A stretch of 64,000 nt of DNA from CTSoil-075 sp042610375 (lineage in GTDB: Bacteria > Bacillota > Negativicutes > DSM-13327): positions 124,001 to 188,000 of the forward strand of contig NZ_JBGJZL010000006.1 in NCBI RefSeq assembly GCF_042610375.1. Direction: 5' to 3'. The notes beneath the pieces were generated by a model. That model was not told the origin of the DNA. It searched no databases and worked only from the letters and a program-made list of their open reading frames with translations. The position numbers and the translations under genes are program-made. How positions within the stretch are numbered: the first letter of the stretch is position 1; every line of letters begins with the position of its first letter. Positions 9,682-18,852 of the stretch are shown here, piece after piece.

Positions 9682-10728
9682 TTATGCTATTGCTTTCATT
9701 TTTTTGACGGTTTCGATCAGCATAGGCACGACTTCAAATACGTCGCCCACAATACCGAAATCTGCCACTTTGAAGATTTGCGCTTCAGGATCTTTATCGA
9801 TTGCAACAATGACATCAGATGTCTGCATACCAGCTAAAAATTGAATTTTACCTGAGATACCCATCGCAATGATTAATTTAGGTGAAACGGTTTTACCAGA
9901 AAGACCGATCTGGTGAGGATAAGTCGACCATCCAAGCTCAACTGCATCGCGAGTAGCACCTACGGCTGCTCCCATCAGTTCTGCTAATTCTTCTACCATT
10001 TTAAAACCTGCAGCATTTTTCATACCTTTACCGCCGGCAATAATTACATCAGCTTCTTCAATACTAACGGCTTGAGTTGTATCTATTATAAACTCCAGAA
10101 ATTTTTCAACTGTCATTATTGTTGGACCTGCATAGTTCTTAACAATAATTTCACCAGTTCTGGAAGTATCGATCTCAGATTGTTTAGCAGAGCGTGGACG
10201 CACTGTTGCCATCTGCGGACGAGTATTTGGGGTTTTAATTGTCGCCATGATGTTACCACCAATTGCTGGGCGAGTTTGCAATAATAACTTAGTCTCAGGA
10301 TCAATTGTAAGTTCAGTACAGTCAGCAGTTAAACCAGTGTGAGTTTTCGCAGTTACTAGTGGCATTACCGTACGGCCAGTAGTTGTTGCGCCAGCAATAA
10401 TAATTTCTGGTTTTTCCTCATTTACCAATCGAGTAATGGCATTGCTATAAGGTTGTGGCAAGAAGTTTTTGAAAAGAGGATCTTGGATGAAAAACACTTT
10501 ATCTGCACCACGCAGAATCACTTCTTCCATGTTTTCAATTTCATCCCCTAGCAAAACGCAGCCAAGCTCGCATCCGAGTTCATCAGCAATTCCACGTCCC
10601 CAGGTTAAGAGTTCGAAGGTAACGGCTTGAATTTTACCATCACGTTGTTCACCAAGTATAAATACACCTTTAAAATCGGAAATATTTCTCGCTTCCGCTA
10701 TACTACAATTCACATAACTTGACATCAT
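9682..10728 (-). CDS. etfA: Electron transfer flavoprotein alpha subunit
   Basis: 348 residues. The C-terminal FAD-binding domain is clear: GAAVGATRDAVELGW, then QIGLSGKTVSPKL and AIDKDPEAQIFKVADFGIVGD. There is no N-terminal ferredoxin-like cysteine motif of the kind reported for some lactate-linked EtfA proteins. It follows etfB by 15 bp and precedes the FAD oxidase by 13 bp, so the three form one transcript. It is the electron-transferring partner of the adjacent dehydrogenase. A strong GGGGAGG site precedes the ATG. Confidence 0.95.
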   Translation of the reverse strand: MMSSYVNCSIAEARNISDFKGVFILGEQRDGKIQAVTFELLTWGRGIADELGCELGCVLLGDEIENMEEVILRGADKVFFIQDPLFKNFLPQPYSNAITRLVNEEKPEIIIAGATTTGRTVMPLVTAKTHTGLTADCTELTIDPETKLLLQTRPAIGGNIMATIKTPNTRPQMATVRPRSAKQSEIDTSRTGEIIVKNYAGPTIMTVEKFLEFIIDTTQAVSIEEADVIIAGGKGMKNAAGFKMVEELAELMGAAVGATRDAVELGWSTYPHQIGLSGKTVSPKLIIAMGISGKIQFLAGMQTSDVIVAIDKDPEAQIFKVADFGIVGDVFEVVPMLIETVKKMKAIA

Positions 10729-10743
10729 GATTGCTACCTCCCC

Positions 10744-11532
10744 TTATATAACATCCTTTTGAACTAAGAACGACATCAACTCTTCAATTGGTTTCATTGT
10801 GCCATTGGCTCTTGCCATAACAGTATCCCGTGAAAGTTTAGGACTAAAAATTTTAACAACACGAGTTGGCGAACCAGTTAGTCCAAGTTCACTCTTATCA
10901 AAACCAAGTTCTGCATTACCCCACATAGGTACTTGAACTTGTTTAGCTTTCAATTTTCCGCTTAGAGTAGGAAATCCAGTATCACTAATGTCTTTGTTTA
11001 CAGAAACGAGTACTGGGAAAGTTACTTGAACACGTTCAAAACCACTTTCAACCGTACGTTTCACAATAACACCGTCTTCTAATACTTCTAATCCAGATAC
11101 ATAAGTTTGCGCTGGAATATTTAAGTAATGCGCAATCATAGCTGCTGTCTGTCCTGTCTCACCATCAGTGGCACGTTCTCCACAAAGAATCATATCAAAA
11201 TCGCCTGTTTTCTTAATAGCTGCTGCAATAACCTTTGCGGTCGCAATGGTATCTGAACCGGCAAATTCTCTGCCAGACACCAAGACTCCGTCATCTGCTC
11301 CCATAGCAATTGCTTCTTTAATTGCTTTCATTGCTGATACTGGTCCCATACTCACTGCAGTGATTGTCACATCAGGATAAGCATTCTTAATTCGAATAGC
11401 CTCCGCTAATGCATTTTCATCCAATGGGTTAATAATCGTGTCTTTACCAGTACGCACCATGACTCCAGTTACAGGATCTAGTTTCACCGAATCAGTCCCG
11501 GGAACTTGTTTGACTAGTACAATAATTTTCAA
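10744..11532 (-). CDS. etfB: Electron transfer flavoprotein beta subunit (bifurcating-type signature)
   Basis: 262 residues. Family motifs are NPLDENALAEAIRIK and CGERATDGETGQTAAMIAHYL; the latter ATDG-x-T form is typical of Etf proteins that bifurcate or confurcate electrons. The start codon is TTG (11532), supported by AGGAGGTG nine bases upstream and by the canonical MKIIVLVKQVP N terminus. It is the first gene of the etfB-etfA-glcD operon. The bifurcating assignment is by motif and gene context, not by measurement. Confidence 0.94.
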   Translation of the reverse strand: MKIIVLVKQVPGTDSVKLDPVTGVMVRTGKDTIINPLDENALAEAIRIKNAYPDVTITAVSMGPVSAMKAIKEAIAMGADDGVLVSGREFAGSDTIATAKVIAAAIKKTGDFDMILCGERATDGETGQTAAMIAHYLNIPAQTYVSGLEVLEDGVIVKRTVESGFERVQVTFPVLVSVNKDISDTGFPTLSGKLKAKQVQVPMWGNAELGFDKSELGLTGSPTRVVKIFSPKLSRDTVMARANGTMKPIEELMSFLVQKDVI

Positions 11533-11884
11533 ACAAACACACCTCCTAAGTTATTCTGCTAACACCACTATGAACTTTGATAAACCTTGATTACTCATCC
11601 TGAGAAATATAAGCCACATATTTGCCTTACTATTTTTGCAAGTATTTTTTACATAAATTCAAGAAAATACTATGGCTAGGCAAAATAGAATGTTTCGACA
11701 ATTGACACTATTCATTAATGAGCGAATTGTTTCACTGGTTTAACTATTCTATTTTTTCTTTATCTTACACGATTATTCTCATAAGGTAAAATTGTTATTT
11801 GTAATCATATTCATTCCTTAAAACTATGACCTTGTCAACCATGATTCCTGCTGGGAATGTTATTTTTTTAACATACTTTACGCT
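11533..11884. other. Intergenic region upstream of etfB
   Basis: About 350 bp without a convincing gene. It must contain the etfB promoter but no clean -35/-10 pair stands out. A CATTAATG palindrome lies between inexact inverted repeats of a CAATTGTC/GAATTGTTTC type near 11699-11733 and may be an operator. Nothing more can be supported. Confidence 0.4.
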
Positions 11885-11925
11885 AAAAAAAAATAGAAAA
11901 GCTTTCTCTATTGATCAAGCTTTTC
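11885..11925 (-). terminator. Terminator after the giant repeat gene
   Basis: The stem GAAAAGCTT/AAGCTTTTC (11896-11904 with 11917-11925) is followed on the minus strand by nine T residues. It lies 32 bp past the stop of the repeat-protein gene. Confidence 0.8.
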
Positions 11926-11957
11926 ATATATTGTGCGATAAAATGCGTTATAAAATA

Positions 11958-14900
11958 CTATATATTATTGACCATAATTTCTGTTAAGTTTAAATTACTC
12001 TCATCAAGACTCTTTTTAATATTGGCTAAATCGTGAGAGAATTCATCAGCAGCTACTGTATTCGGGAATGTAACTCGAACATCTAACTTATTGTCATTAT
12101 ATAAACGAAAAACACTATCCACCATACCAATATGTTCGGTATCTACACATACACGCAACCATGTCTCAAATTCTCGTTCTGTTGGTTGACTACTATTCTC
12201 ATCCTGTTGTTGCTGATAAATATGAATATGAGCTGGATAATAAACCCCCGCAGCAACCTGAAGAGGAACGGAAAAAGAAAGAATACTATGTTCAGCCTGT
12301 TTTTCTCCTGTTGCTCCTGGTGATTTATAGATGGATTGGGCTAACTCCTTGACCAATGCTGCAGATTTTTGTAGATTTTGCGGTTCAGTATCTTGCCATT
12401 GCTCTGTTTCCAGTCCTTTTAACAATACCCATACCTTAGGTAAATCCACTAATCTATGCTTAGTTGCTCCTTCTTGCAATGCCTGTGGAATATTCGGTCC
12501 AAATAATTTTGTTAATTGATCCAAAGAATTCTGCTCTTTCTCTAACGTACTGGGATCGCCAGAGAGGAGCTCTGTTTTAAGTTGTTTGACGACCAACTTC
12601 AGTTGATCAAGTATTGCAGCCGTATCTGAAAATTTTGTCGCCAATTGAGTTAATACCTGCTTGGTCTCCTGTGGCACTGATGAAGAATTGCCTGCAAATT
12701 CTTTAACAAAATTCATACTGGATGACTTTTGTTCATTTGTCATATGCTCATTCAGTACTGCCGCATTAGTAAACGTCTCTGCCAATCCTCGTAAATTAGT
12801 CGACAGATTACCCTGCTTTAAAACTTGTTCTAAAGCTTTACCTATTTCAGGGGGTAAAGTCTTTAAAAACTGTTCTACTTGTGCATTTATTATAGCTTTG
12901 CTACTAACCTCTGAAGGTAAGTTTTTTACAAACTGCTCTAACTGAGATGCGACTGTAGCTTTACTGCTAACATCTGTAGGCAATTGCCTTACAAACTCCT
13001 CCAATTGAGATACGACTGTAGTCTTACTGCTAACATCTGTAGGCAATTGTCTTACAAACTTATCCAATTGCGATACAACCGTTGCTTTGCCACCAACCTC
13101 TGAAGACAAGCTTTTTACAAATTGCTCTAATTGCGATACGACTGTCGCTTTGCTACCAACCTCTGAAGGCAAGCTTTTTACAAACTCCTCTAATTGTGAT
13201 ACGACTATCGCTTTGCTGCCAACCTCTGCAGGCAAATTTTTTACAAACTGCTCTAATTGAGATACGACTGTCGCTTTGCCACTAACCTCTGAAGGCAAGC
13301 TTTTTACAAACTGCTCCAATTGAGATACGACTGCAGTCTTGTTACCAATCTCTGGAGGCAAGCTTTTTACAAACTGTTCTAATTGAGATACGACTGTAGT
13401 CTTCCTACTAATATCTGAAGGTAAGCTTTTTACAAACTGCTCCAACTGTGATACGACTGTCGCTTTGCTGCTAACATCTGAAGGCAAGCTTTTTACAAAC
13501 TGCTCTAACTGAGATACGACTGCAGCCTTACTGCTAGCCTCTGTAGGCAAGTTTTTTACAAACTGCTCTAATTGTGATATGACTATAGCCTTATTACTAA
13601 CATCTGAAGGTAATTTTTTTACAAACTGCTCTAATTGTGATACGACTGTAACCTTGCTACTAACATCTGAAGGCAAGCTTTTTACAAATTGCTCCAATTG
13701 AGATACGACTGCAGCCTTGCTGCTTATATCTGAAGGTAAGTTTTTTACAAACTGCTCTAATTGTGATACGACTGTAACCTTGCTACCAACATCTGAAGGC
13801 AAGTTTTTTACAAACTGCTCCAATTGTGATATGACTATAGCCTTATTACTTACATTTGAAGGCAAGTTTTTTACAAACTGCTCCAATTGTGATACGACTG
13901 CAGCCTTGCTGCTTACATCTGAAGGCAAGTTTTTTACAAACTGCTCCAATTGAGATACAACTGCAGCCTTGCTGCCAACCTCTGAAGGCAAATTTTTTAC
14001 AAACTGCTCTAATTGAGATACAACTGTAGCCTTGCTACCAACATCTGAAGGCAAGCTTTTTACAAACTGCTCCAATTGTGGTACAACTACAGCCTTGCTG
14101 CCAACCTCTGAAGGCAAGTTTTTTACAAACTGCTCTAATTGCGATACGACTGTAGCCTTGCTACCAACATCTGAAGGCAAGCTTTTTACAAACTGCTCTA
14201 ATTGCGATACGACTGTAGCCTTGCTACCAACATCTGAAGGCAAGCTTTTTACAAACTGCTCCAATTGTGATACGACTGTAGCCTTACTGCTAACGTCTGC
14301 AGGTAAATTTTTTACAAACTGCTCTAATTGTGATACGACTGTAACCTTGCTACCAACATCTGAAGGCAAGCTTTTTACAAACTGCTCCAATTGAGATACG
14401 ACTGCAGTCTTGCTGCTTACATCTGAAGGTAAGTTTTTTACAAACTGCTCTAATTGTGATACGACTGTAGCCTTGCTGCTTACATCTGAAGGCAAGCTTT
14501 TTACAAACTGCTCCAATTGAGATACGACTGCAGTCTTGCTGCTTACATCTGAAGGCAAGCTTTTTACAAACTGTTCCAATTGAGATACGACTGCAGTCTT
14601 GCTGCTTACATCTGAAGGTAAATTTTTTACAAACTGCTCTAATTGTGATACAACTGTAGCATTGCTGCTTACATCTGAAGGCAAGCTTTTTACAAACTGT
14701 TCTAATTGTGATACGACTGCAGTCTTGCTGCTTACATCTGAAGGCAAGCTTTTTACAAACTGTTCTAATTGAGATACGACTGTAGTCTTGCTGCTAACAT
14801 CTGTAGGTAATTGTCTTACAAGCTGCTCCAATTGAGATATGACTGCCACCTTGCTACCAACCTCTGGAGACAAGTTTTTTACAAACTGCTCTAACTGAGA

Positions 14901-15848
14901 TACGACTGCAGCCTTACTGCTAACATCTGCAGGCAAGCTTTTTACAAACTGCTCTAGCTGAGATACGACTGTAGCCTTACTACTTACATCTGAAGGTAAG
15001 CTTTTTACAAACTGCTCTAATTGTCCTGTAAGTGTAGTTTCCCCTGCCGGTATCTCTTGAGCGATCTGGTTTAATAAATCTGCTGCTGCCTGCAGAGTTT
15101 TAGGTTGTATATCTTTAAATGACCATGCATCAACAACTTCTAATGCTGCCCATACTCCAGGTAATTTAGGTAGATTATTGTCCTTCGCAAATTGTTGCAA
15201 TTCAGACGACATATTTTTTTCCAGTAATTTAGTCAATTGATTGATAATTTTTTGATCACTTTCACTTAACTGTTGCAGATTTTCAGGTAGTTTTGCCTGT
15301 AAATATTCTTCCACAGCTTGTTTAAAATCACTTTGTGGAACAGTAGTAATAGACAGCAGTTGCTTGGCTAGTTGCAAAAGTTCTTTTGCTGATTGTCCTG
15401 CAGTTGTACTCAGTTGATCGTTACTATTTTCAATCACATTCTGCAAAAAAGTCTTTATATCTTTATTTTCTTCTTTATTTAGAGTTGCTGCAAACTCTAA
15501 TAAATTACTCATATTTTTCAGTTGCTCTGCTATATTTTTTTGTCCTGTAAGTAAAGACGATAAGCCTTGTGGCAGTTCAATATCAGATGACATTTGCTCT
15601 AAAAGTTCGGTCACCGCTTTTTGGATATCCTCAGGCAAGGATTTGATCAACTCTTCACGATGTTGTAATAGATTTGTAAAATCCGCAAGTTTCGCCTTAA
15701 TTCCCTCATTTAAAATCACTTGAAAGTCTTTTTGCATAATGAGATTTTGATCTGTTACTGTCTTTTTTTCGCCAACTTGTTGGGTATTATTAGGTTGAGG
15801 GCCCATTACAGCTTGTCCAGCCCCTTGGCTTACGTTACCAATTTCCAT
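11958..15848 (-). CDS. Giant tandem-repeat protein with FliK-like C-terminal domain
   Basis: About 1,296 residues. Residues ~1-270 are helical and Gln/Leu-rich. Next come about 35 copies of a 21-residue unit (consensus VVSQLEQFVKSLPSDVSSKAT), then a ~250-residue tail. The tail ends with a segment (YYPAHIHIYQ, WLRVCVDTEHIGMVDSVFRL, FSHDLANIKKSLDESNLNLTEI) resembling the C-terminal domain of flagellar hook-length control proteins. Segments flanking the array resemble each other (LPGVWAALEVVDAW... versus LPKVWVLLKGLETEQW), so the array sits inside an older duplication. The ATG at 15848 has a GAGGTG site; an upstream ATG does not. It stands alone between terminators. A ruler-like function is a guess. 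Confidence 0.75.
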   Translation of the reverse strand: MEIGNVSQGAGQAVMGPQPNNTQQVGEKKTVTDQNLIMQKDFQVILNEGIKAKLADFTNLLQHREELIKSLPEDIQKAVTELLEQMSSDIELPQGLSSLLTGQKNIAEQLKNMSNLLEFAATLNKEENKDIKTFLQNVIENSNDQLSTTAGQSAKELLQLAKQLLSITTVPQSDFKQAVEEYLQAKLPENLQQLSESDQKIINQLTKLLEKNMSSELQQFAKDNNLPKLPGVWAALEVVDAWSFKDIQPKTLQAAADLLNQIAQEIPAGETTLTGQLEQFVKSLPSDVSSKATVVSQLEQFVKSLPADVSSKAAVVSQLEQFVKNLSPEVGSKVAVISQLEQLVRQLPTDVSSKTTVVSQLEQFVKSLPSDVSSKTAVVSQLEQFVKSLPSDVSSNATVVSQLEQFVKNLPSDVSSKTAVVSQLEQFVKSLPSDVSSKTAVVSQLEQFVKSLPSDVSSKATVVSQLEQFVKNLPSDVSSKTAVVSQLEQFVKSLPSDVGSKVTVVSQLEQFVKNLPADVSSKATVVSQLEQFVKSLPSDVGSKATVVSQLEQFVKSLPSDVGSKATVVSQLEQFVKNLPSEVGSKAVVVPQLEQFVKSLPSDVGSKATVVSQLEQFVKNLPSEVGSKAAVVSQLEQFVKNLPSDVSSKAAVVSQLEQFVKNLPSNVSNKAIVISQLEQFVKNLPSDVGSKVTVVSQLEQFVKNLPSDISSKAAVVSQLEQFVKSLPSDVSSKVTVVSQLEQFVKKLPSDVSNKAIVISQLEQFVKNLPTEASSKAAVVSQLEQFVKSLPSDVSSKATVVSQLEQFVKSLPSDISRKTTVVSQLEQFVKSLPPEIGNKTAVVSQLEQFVKSLPSEVSGKATVVSQLEQFVKNLPAEVGSKAIVVSQLEEFVKSLPSEVGSKATVVSQLEQFVKSLSSEVGGKATVVSQLDKFVRQLPTDVSSKTTVVSQLEEFVRQLPTDVSSKATVASQLEQFVKNLPSEVSSKAIINAQVEQFLKTLPPEIGKALEQVLKQGNLSTNLRGLAETFTNAAVLNEHMTNEQKSSSMNFVKEFAGNSSSVPQETKQVLTQLATKFSDTAAILDQLKLVVKQLKTELLSGDPSTLEKEQNSLDQLTKLFGPNIPQALQEGATKHRLVDLPKVWVLLKGLETEQWQDTEPQNLQKSAALVKELAQSIYKSPGATGEKQAEHSILSFSVPLQVAAGVYYPAHIHIYQQQQDENSSQPTEREFETWLRVCVDTEHIGMVDSVFRLYNDNKLDVRVTFPNTVAADEFSHDLANIKKSLDESNLNLTEIMVNNI
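12830..15036 (-). repeat. Coding 63-bp tandem repeat array, ~35 units
   Basis: About 35 in-frame 63-bp units run with almost no indels. Most units share the core ACAAACTGCTC(T/C)AATTG on the plus strand, and neighbours differ at only a few bases. Units at both ends are the most divergent (RQLPTD and NAQVEQFLKTLPPEIGK variants), as expected of an array growing by unequal exchange in its centre. Each unit encodes one 21-residue helical repeat. Confidence 0.95.
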
Positions 15849-15944
15849 CCAATTCACCTCTATCCACATCATATACCTTATTCATAAGTATACGATAAAT
15901 CATTGGTTACGCCTATATAAACTACACAAAAGATTCTTATAGAA

Positions 15945-15990
15945 AGACACTCCCATTCAGTAAGCAGTTATTTACTGAATGGGAGTGTCT
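15945..15990 (-). terminator. Terminator of the trp operon
   Basis: A perfect 19-bp stem (15945-15963 with 15972-15990) with an 8-nt loop, 19 bp past the trpG stop, followed by a T-rich stretch on the minus strand. Confidence 0.85.
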
Positions 15991-16008
15991 TATGTTTTCT
16001 AATGCAAC

Positions 16009-16587
16009 TTATATCGCTGACCCTTTTCCGCCCAAAAAATTTTCCAATAGTTTCAAACCTTCAGGTGTCAAAATAGACTCTGGGTGAAATTGTACCCCTT
16101 CAATATTGTAGTCTCGATGTTTAAGCCCCATAATTAGCCCATCAACAGATGTGGAAGTAATCTCTAAGCAATCTGGTAAACTTTCACGATCGATAATGAG
16201 AGAATGATAACGTCCAGCAGCAAAATTAGGCGAAACCCCTTGATAGATTCCTGTACCATCATGCTGAATGAAAGACACTTTACCATGTACTGGTTCAGGC
16301 GCTCGCAAAACTTGCCCACCAAAAACTTCCCCAATGGCTTGGAGACCAAGACAGATTCCGAAGATAGGGAGTTTCCCTGCAAAATGCCCAATCACATCTT
16401 TCGTAATACCAGAATCTGCTGGTGTACCAGGCCCTGGGGAGATAATGATTGCTTCATACCCACCCGCTTCAATCTCTTCTAAGGTAATCTGGTCGTTGCG
16501 TACAACAAACACTTCATACCCAAGATTGGCAACGTATTGGTACACATTATAGGTAAAAGAATCATAATTATCAATGAGTATGATCAT
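16009..16587 (-). CDS. trpG: Anthranilate synthase component II (glutamine amidotransferase)
   Basis: 192 residues. A class-I amidotransferase with the catalytic Cys in GICLGLQAIGE and His-Glu in VQFHPESILT, plus the N-terminal IDNYDSFTYN and SPGPGTP motifs. It supplies ammonia to TrpE. It overlaps the trpE 3' end by 17 nt; the ATG at 16587 is spaced 9 nt from GGGGAGG and is preferred over closer ATGs. It is the last gene of the trp operon. In some bacteria this subunit also serves p-aminobenzoate synthesis (PabA); no pabB is visible here. Confidence 0.94.
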   Translation of the reverse strand: MIILIDNYDSFTYNVYQYVANLGYEVFVVRNDQITLEEIEAGGYEAIIISPGPGTPADSGITKDVIGHFAGKLPIFGICLGLQAIGEVFGGQVLRAPEPVHGKVSFIQHDGTGIYQGVSPNFAAGRYHSLIIDRESLPDCLEITSTSVDGLIMGLKHRDYNIEGVQFHPESILTPEGLKLLENFLGGKGSAI

Positions 16588-18067
16588 CCTCATCATCCTC
16601 CCCTATCACTTGGAATAATACCTTGGCTTTTTGTAATACTTCTAGGTATTCTTTTTCTGGTACTGAATCAGCAACAATACCAGCCCCAGTCTGTATGACA
16701 ACCTCATCACCATCAATGACCATCGTTCGTATTGTAATACAAGTATCCATATTTCCCTTAAAGTCCAAATATCCTACAGCGCCTGCATAAGGACCACGCT
16801 GCAAGTTTTCAAGGTCATGAATGATTTCCATCGCACGTGCTTTTGGTGCACCACTCACTGTCCCTGCTGGAAAACAAGCAGATAATACATCGACTGCTTT
16901 AAACTTCGGATGAATACGACCTGCCACTTCAGATACCATATGCATCACATGGGAAAACTTTTCAATTTCCATCATCCGGCGCACCTGCACTGTACCAGGC
17001 AAACTAATGCGGCCAATATCATTACGTCCTAGATCAACGAGCATGGCATGCTCAGCTTTTTCTTTCGTATCTGCTAACAATTCTGCTGCTAACAAAGCAT
17101 CTTCCTCTCCATCTTTTCCCCGTGGACGAGTACCAGCAATGGGATAAGTCAATACTTCTTCACCTGATAATTTAACGAGCATTTCTGGTGATGCACCAAC
17201 AAGCTTGCGTTCACCAAAATTAATATAAAACATATAAGGAGATGGGTTTACTTGGCGTAAACGACGATATAAGGAAAAAGGATGTTTCTTCAGTTTACTT
17301 CGAAATTGCTGAGATAACACAACTTGAAAAATATCCCCGGCCAAGATATGCTCCTTGGCTTTTTCGACGATTGAGGTAAACTTTTCCTGAGCGATCTCAT
17401 CAATAGGTAAACTTTCCCCTTGCCTTGGCATCGCCATATTATCTTGAGGATAGACTGCAGGTTGCCTAAGTTTTTTTATCCATTCTTTCAGCTCTGCAAC
17501 CGTTTTATCATAAATTTCATCGACAGCCTTACCTGGTTCAACGCGAGCCAAATACATGAGTTTGATGGAATGAGTCAAATGATCCATGACGACGATCACT
17601 TGGCAAAATAGTAATTCTGATAAAACCGTCTCTTCAGGTGTTTGCATGCCTCGTATTCGTTCCCAAGTGGCAACTGATTCATAAGCAAAGTATCCAACTC
17701 CCCCTCCAGTAAAAGGTGGCAAGCCTGGTAAATCAGGAAAAGAGAAGGTCTGCATAAAATCGCGCAGTACAGTTGTCGGCGAACCTTCTACCTTCACAGT
17801 TTTTTTCCCTGACTTAATTTCTGAATACTCCTGCCTTGCTGTCACGGTTGCAAAAGGAGCAGCACCAATAAAAGAGTAGCGCCCAAAGGTTTTATTGGTT
17901 TCCGCACTCTCTAAAATAAAACCAACTTCATCGCCCACAAGTTTATAGTATAAAGATACAGGTGTTTCCATATCAGTTAGTAATTCTGTATATACTGGAA
18001 GAATGTTGTGTTTTTCCGCCAGTTTACAAAATTCGTCTTTCTCTGGATAGGCTCTCACGATCTTCAC
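16571..18067 (-). CDS. trpE: Anthranilate synthase component I
   Basis: 498 residues. A chorismate-binding enzyme converting chorismate and ammonia to anthranilate. The C-terminal catalytic region shows GDIFQVVLSQQF, TYPIAGTRPRG, ELLADTKEKAEHAMLVDLGRND and PAGTVSGAPK. The N-terminal ESAETNKTFGRYSFIG is a partial match to the tryptophan feedback site (LLES...RYSF region). Translation starts on GTG at 18067, overlapping the trpA stop (GTGA), or at a GTG 9 bases further in with better spacing. Placement of trpE and trpG at the end of the operon is uncommon. Confidence 0.95.
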   Translation of the reverse strand: MKIVRAYPEKDEFCKLAEKHNILPVYTELLTDMETPVSLYYKLVGDEVGFILESAETNKTFGRYSFIGAAPFATVTARQEYSEIKSGKKTVKVEGSPTTVLRDFMQTFSFPDLPGLPPFTGGGVGYFAYESVATWERIRGMQTPEETVLSELLFCQVIVVMDHLTHSIKLMYLARVEPGKAVDEIYDKTVAELKEWIKKLRQPAVYPQDNMAMPRQGESLPIDEIAQEKFTSIVEKAKEHILAGDIFQVVLSQQFRSKLKKHPFSLYRRLRQVNPSPYMFYINFGERKLVGASPEMLVKLSGEEVLTYPIAGTRPRGKDGEEDALLAAELLADTKEKAEHAMLVDLGRNDIGRISLPGTVQVRRMMEIEKFSHVMHMVSEVAGRIHPKFKAVDVLSACFPAGTVSGAPKARAMEIIHDLENLQRGPYAGAVGYLDFKGNMDTCITIRTMVIDGDEVVIQTGAGIVADSVPEKEYLEVLQKAKVLFQVIGEDDEDDHTH

Positions 18068-18852
18068 ACTCCTTCATCCAAAGCGCGCCGAATTGATGTA
18101 GCAAAGGTATCAATCGAATCAATTCCTTCATCCATAAATCGCTGCATAATCGCACTTCCTACAATCACTGCATCCGCATATTTCGCCGCTTGTTTTGCTC
18201 CCTGCGCACTCCCTATACCAAAACCAATGGCTAAAGGTACATCGGTCTCAGAGCGCACTGTATCGATTACAGCACTAATTTGAGAGTAATCAACTTCTCG
18301 TACTCCTGTTACGCCGACACTCGAAACACAATATACAAACCCTTGAACTTTTTGGCAAATGGCTGTTAAACGCTCTGCAGTCGTTGTCGGTGCAACGAGC
18401 TGAATTAAATCAATTCCTGCTTCTTGGCAATGCCTAGCAAGTAACTCAGACTCTTCTAGAGGCAAATCAGGTACAATAATTCCATCCAAACCTGCGTCGG
18501 CAAAAGAGCGAACAAATTTTTCTACGCCCACATTTAAGATAGAATTAATATAGGTCATAATCACTAAGGGAATCTGAGACGTTTGCCGAATTGTGCGTAC
18601 GAGTTGCAATATTTTTGGTGTTGTCGTCCCAGCTTGCAGCGCCAAGGTGGCAGCCTTTTGAATCACTGGACCATCAGCTAAAGGATCAGAAAAAGGAATA
18701 CCAAGCTCGATCACATCAGCGCCTGCCGCTTCAAGAACATGAACAGCCTGTAATGTACCTGCTAAATCTGGATAACCAGCAGTTAGATAGGCAATAAAGC
18801 CTTTGCGCCCAGTGGTTTTTAACTCTTTAAATTTTTCTGCTATACGTGACAT
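18064..18852 (-). CDS. trpA: Tryptophan synthase alpha chain
   Basis: 262 residues, normal for TrpA. It cleaves indole-3-glycerol phosphate to indole, which passes to TrpB. Diagnostic motifs are FIAYLTAGYPD, the catalytic Glu in VIELGIPFSDPLADGPVIQ, Asp in GLDGIIVPDLPLEE and the phosphate loop AIGFGIGSAQ. It overlaps trpB by 13 nt and trpE by 4 nt, so the genes are tightly coupled. Confidence 0.96.
   Translation of the reverse strand: MSRIAEKFKELKTTGRKGFIAYLTAGYPDLAGTLQAVHVLEAAGADVIELGIPFSDPLADGPVIQKAATLALQAGTTTPKILQLVRTIRQTSQIPLVIMTYINSILNVGVEKFVRSFADAGLDGIIVPDLPLEESELLARHCQEAGIDLIQLVAPTTTAERLTAICQKVQGFVYCVSSVGVTGVREVDYSQISAVIDTVRSETDVPLAIGFGIGSAQGAKQAAKYADAVIVGSAIMQRFMDEGIDSIDTFATSIRRALDEGV

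Noticed and set aside
13717..14394. Plus-strand open frames rich in GKFFTNCSNCDTT repeats, opposite the giant repeat gene
   Set aside because: They are antisense readings of the 63-bp repeats. No ribosome binding sites were seen, and the minus-strand frame is the one with a start site, terminator and plausible domains.
12830..15036. Regularly spaced repeats considered as a CRISPR array
   Set aside because: The repeats are contiguous 63-bp coding units without unique spacers, and the frame stays open throughout.
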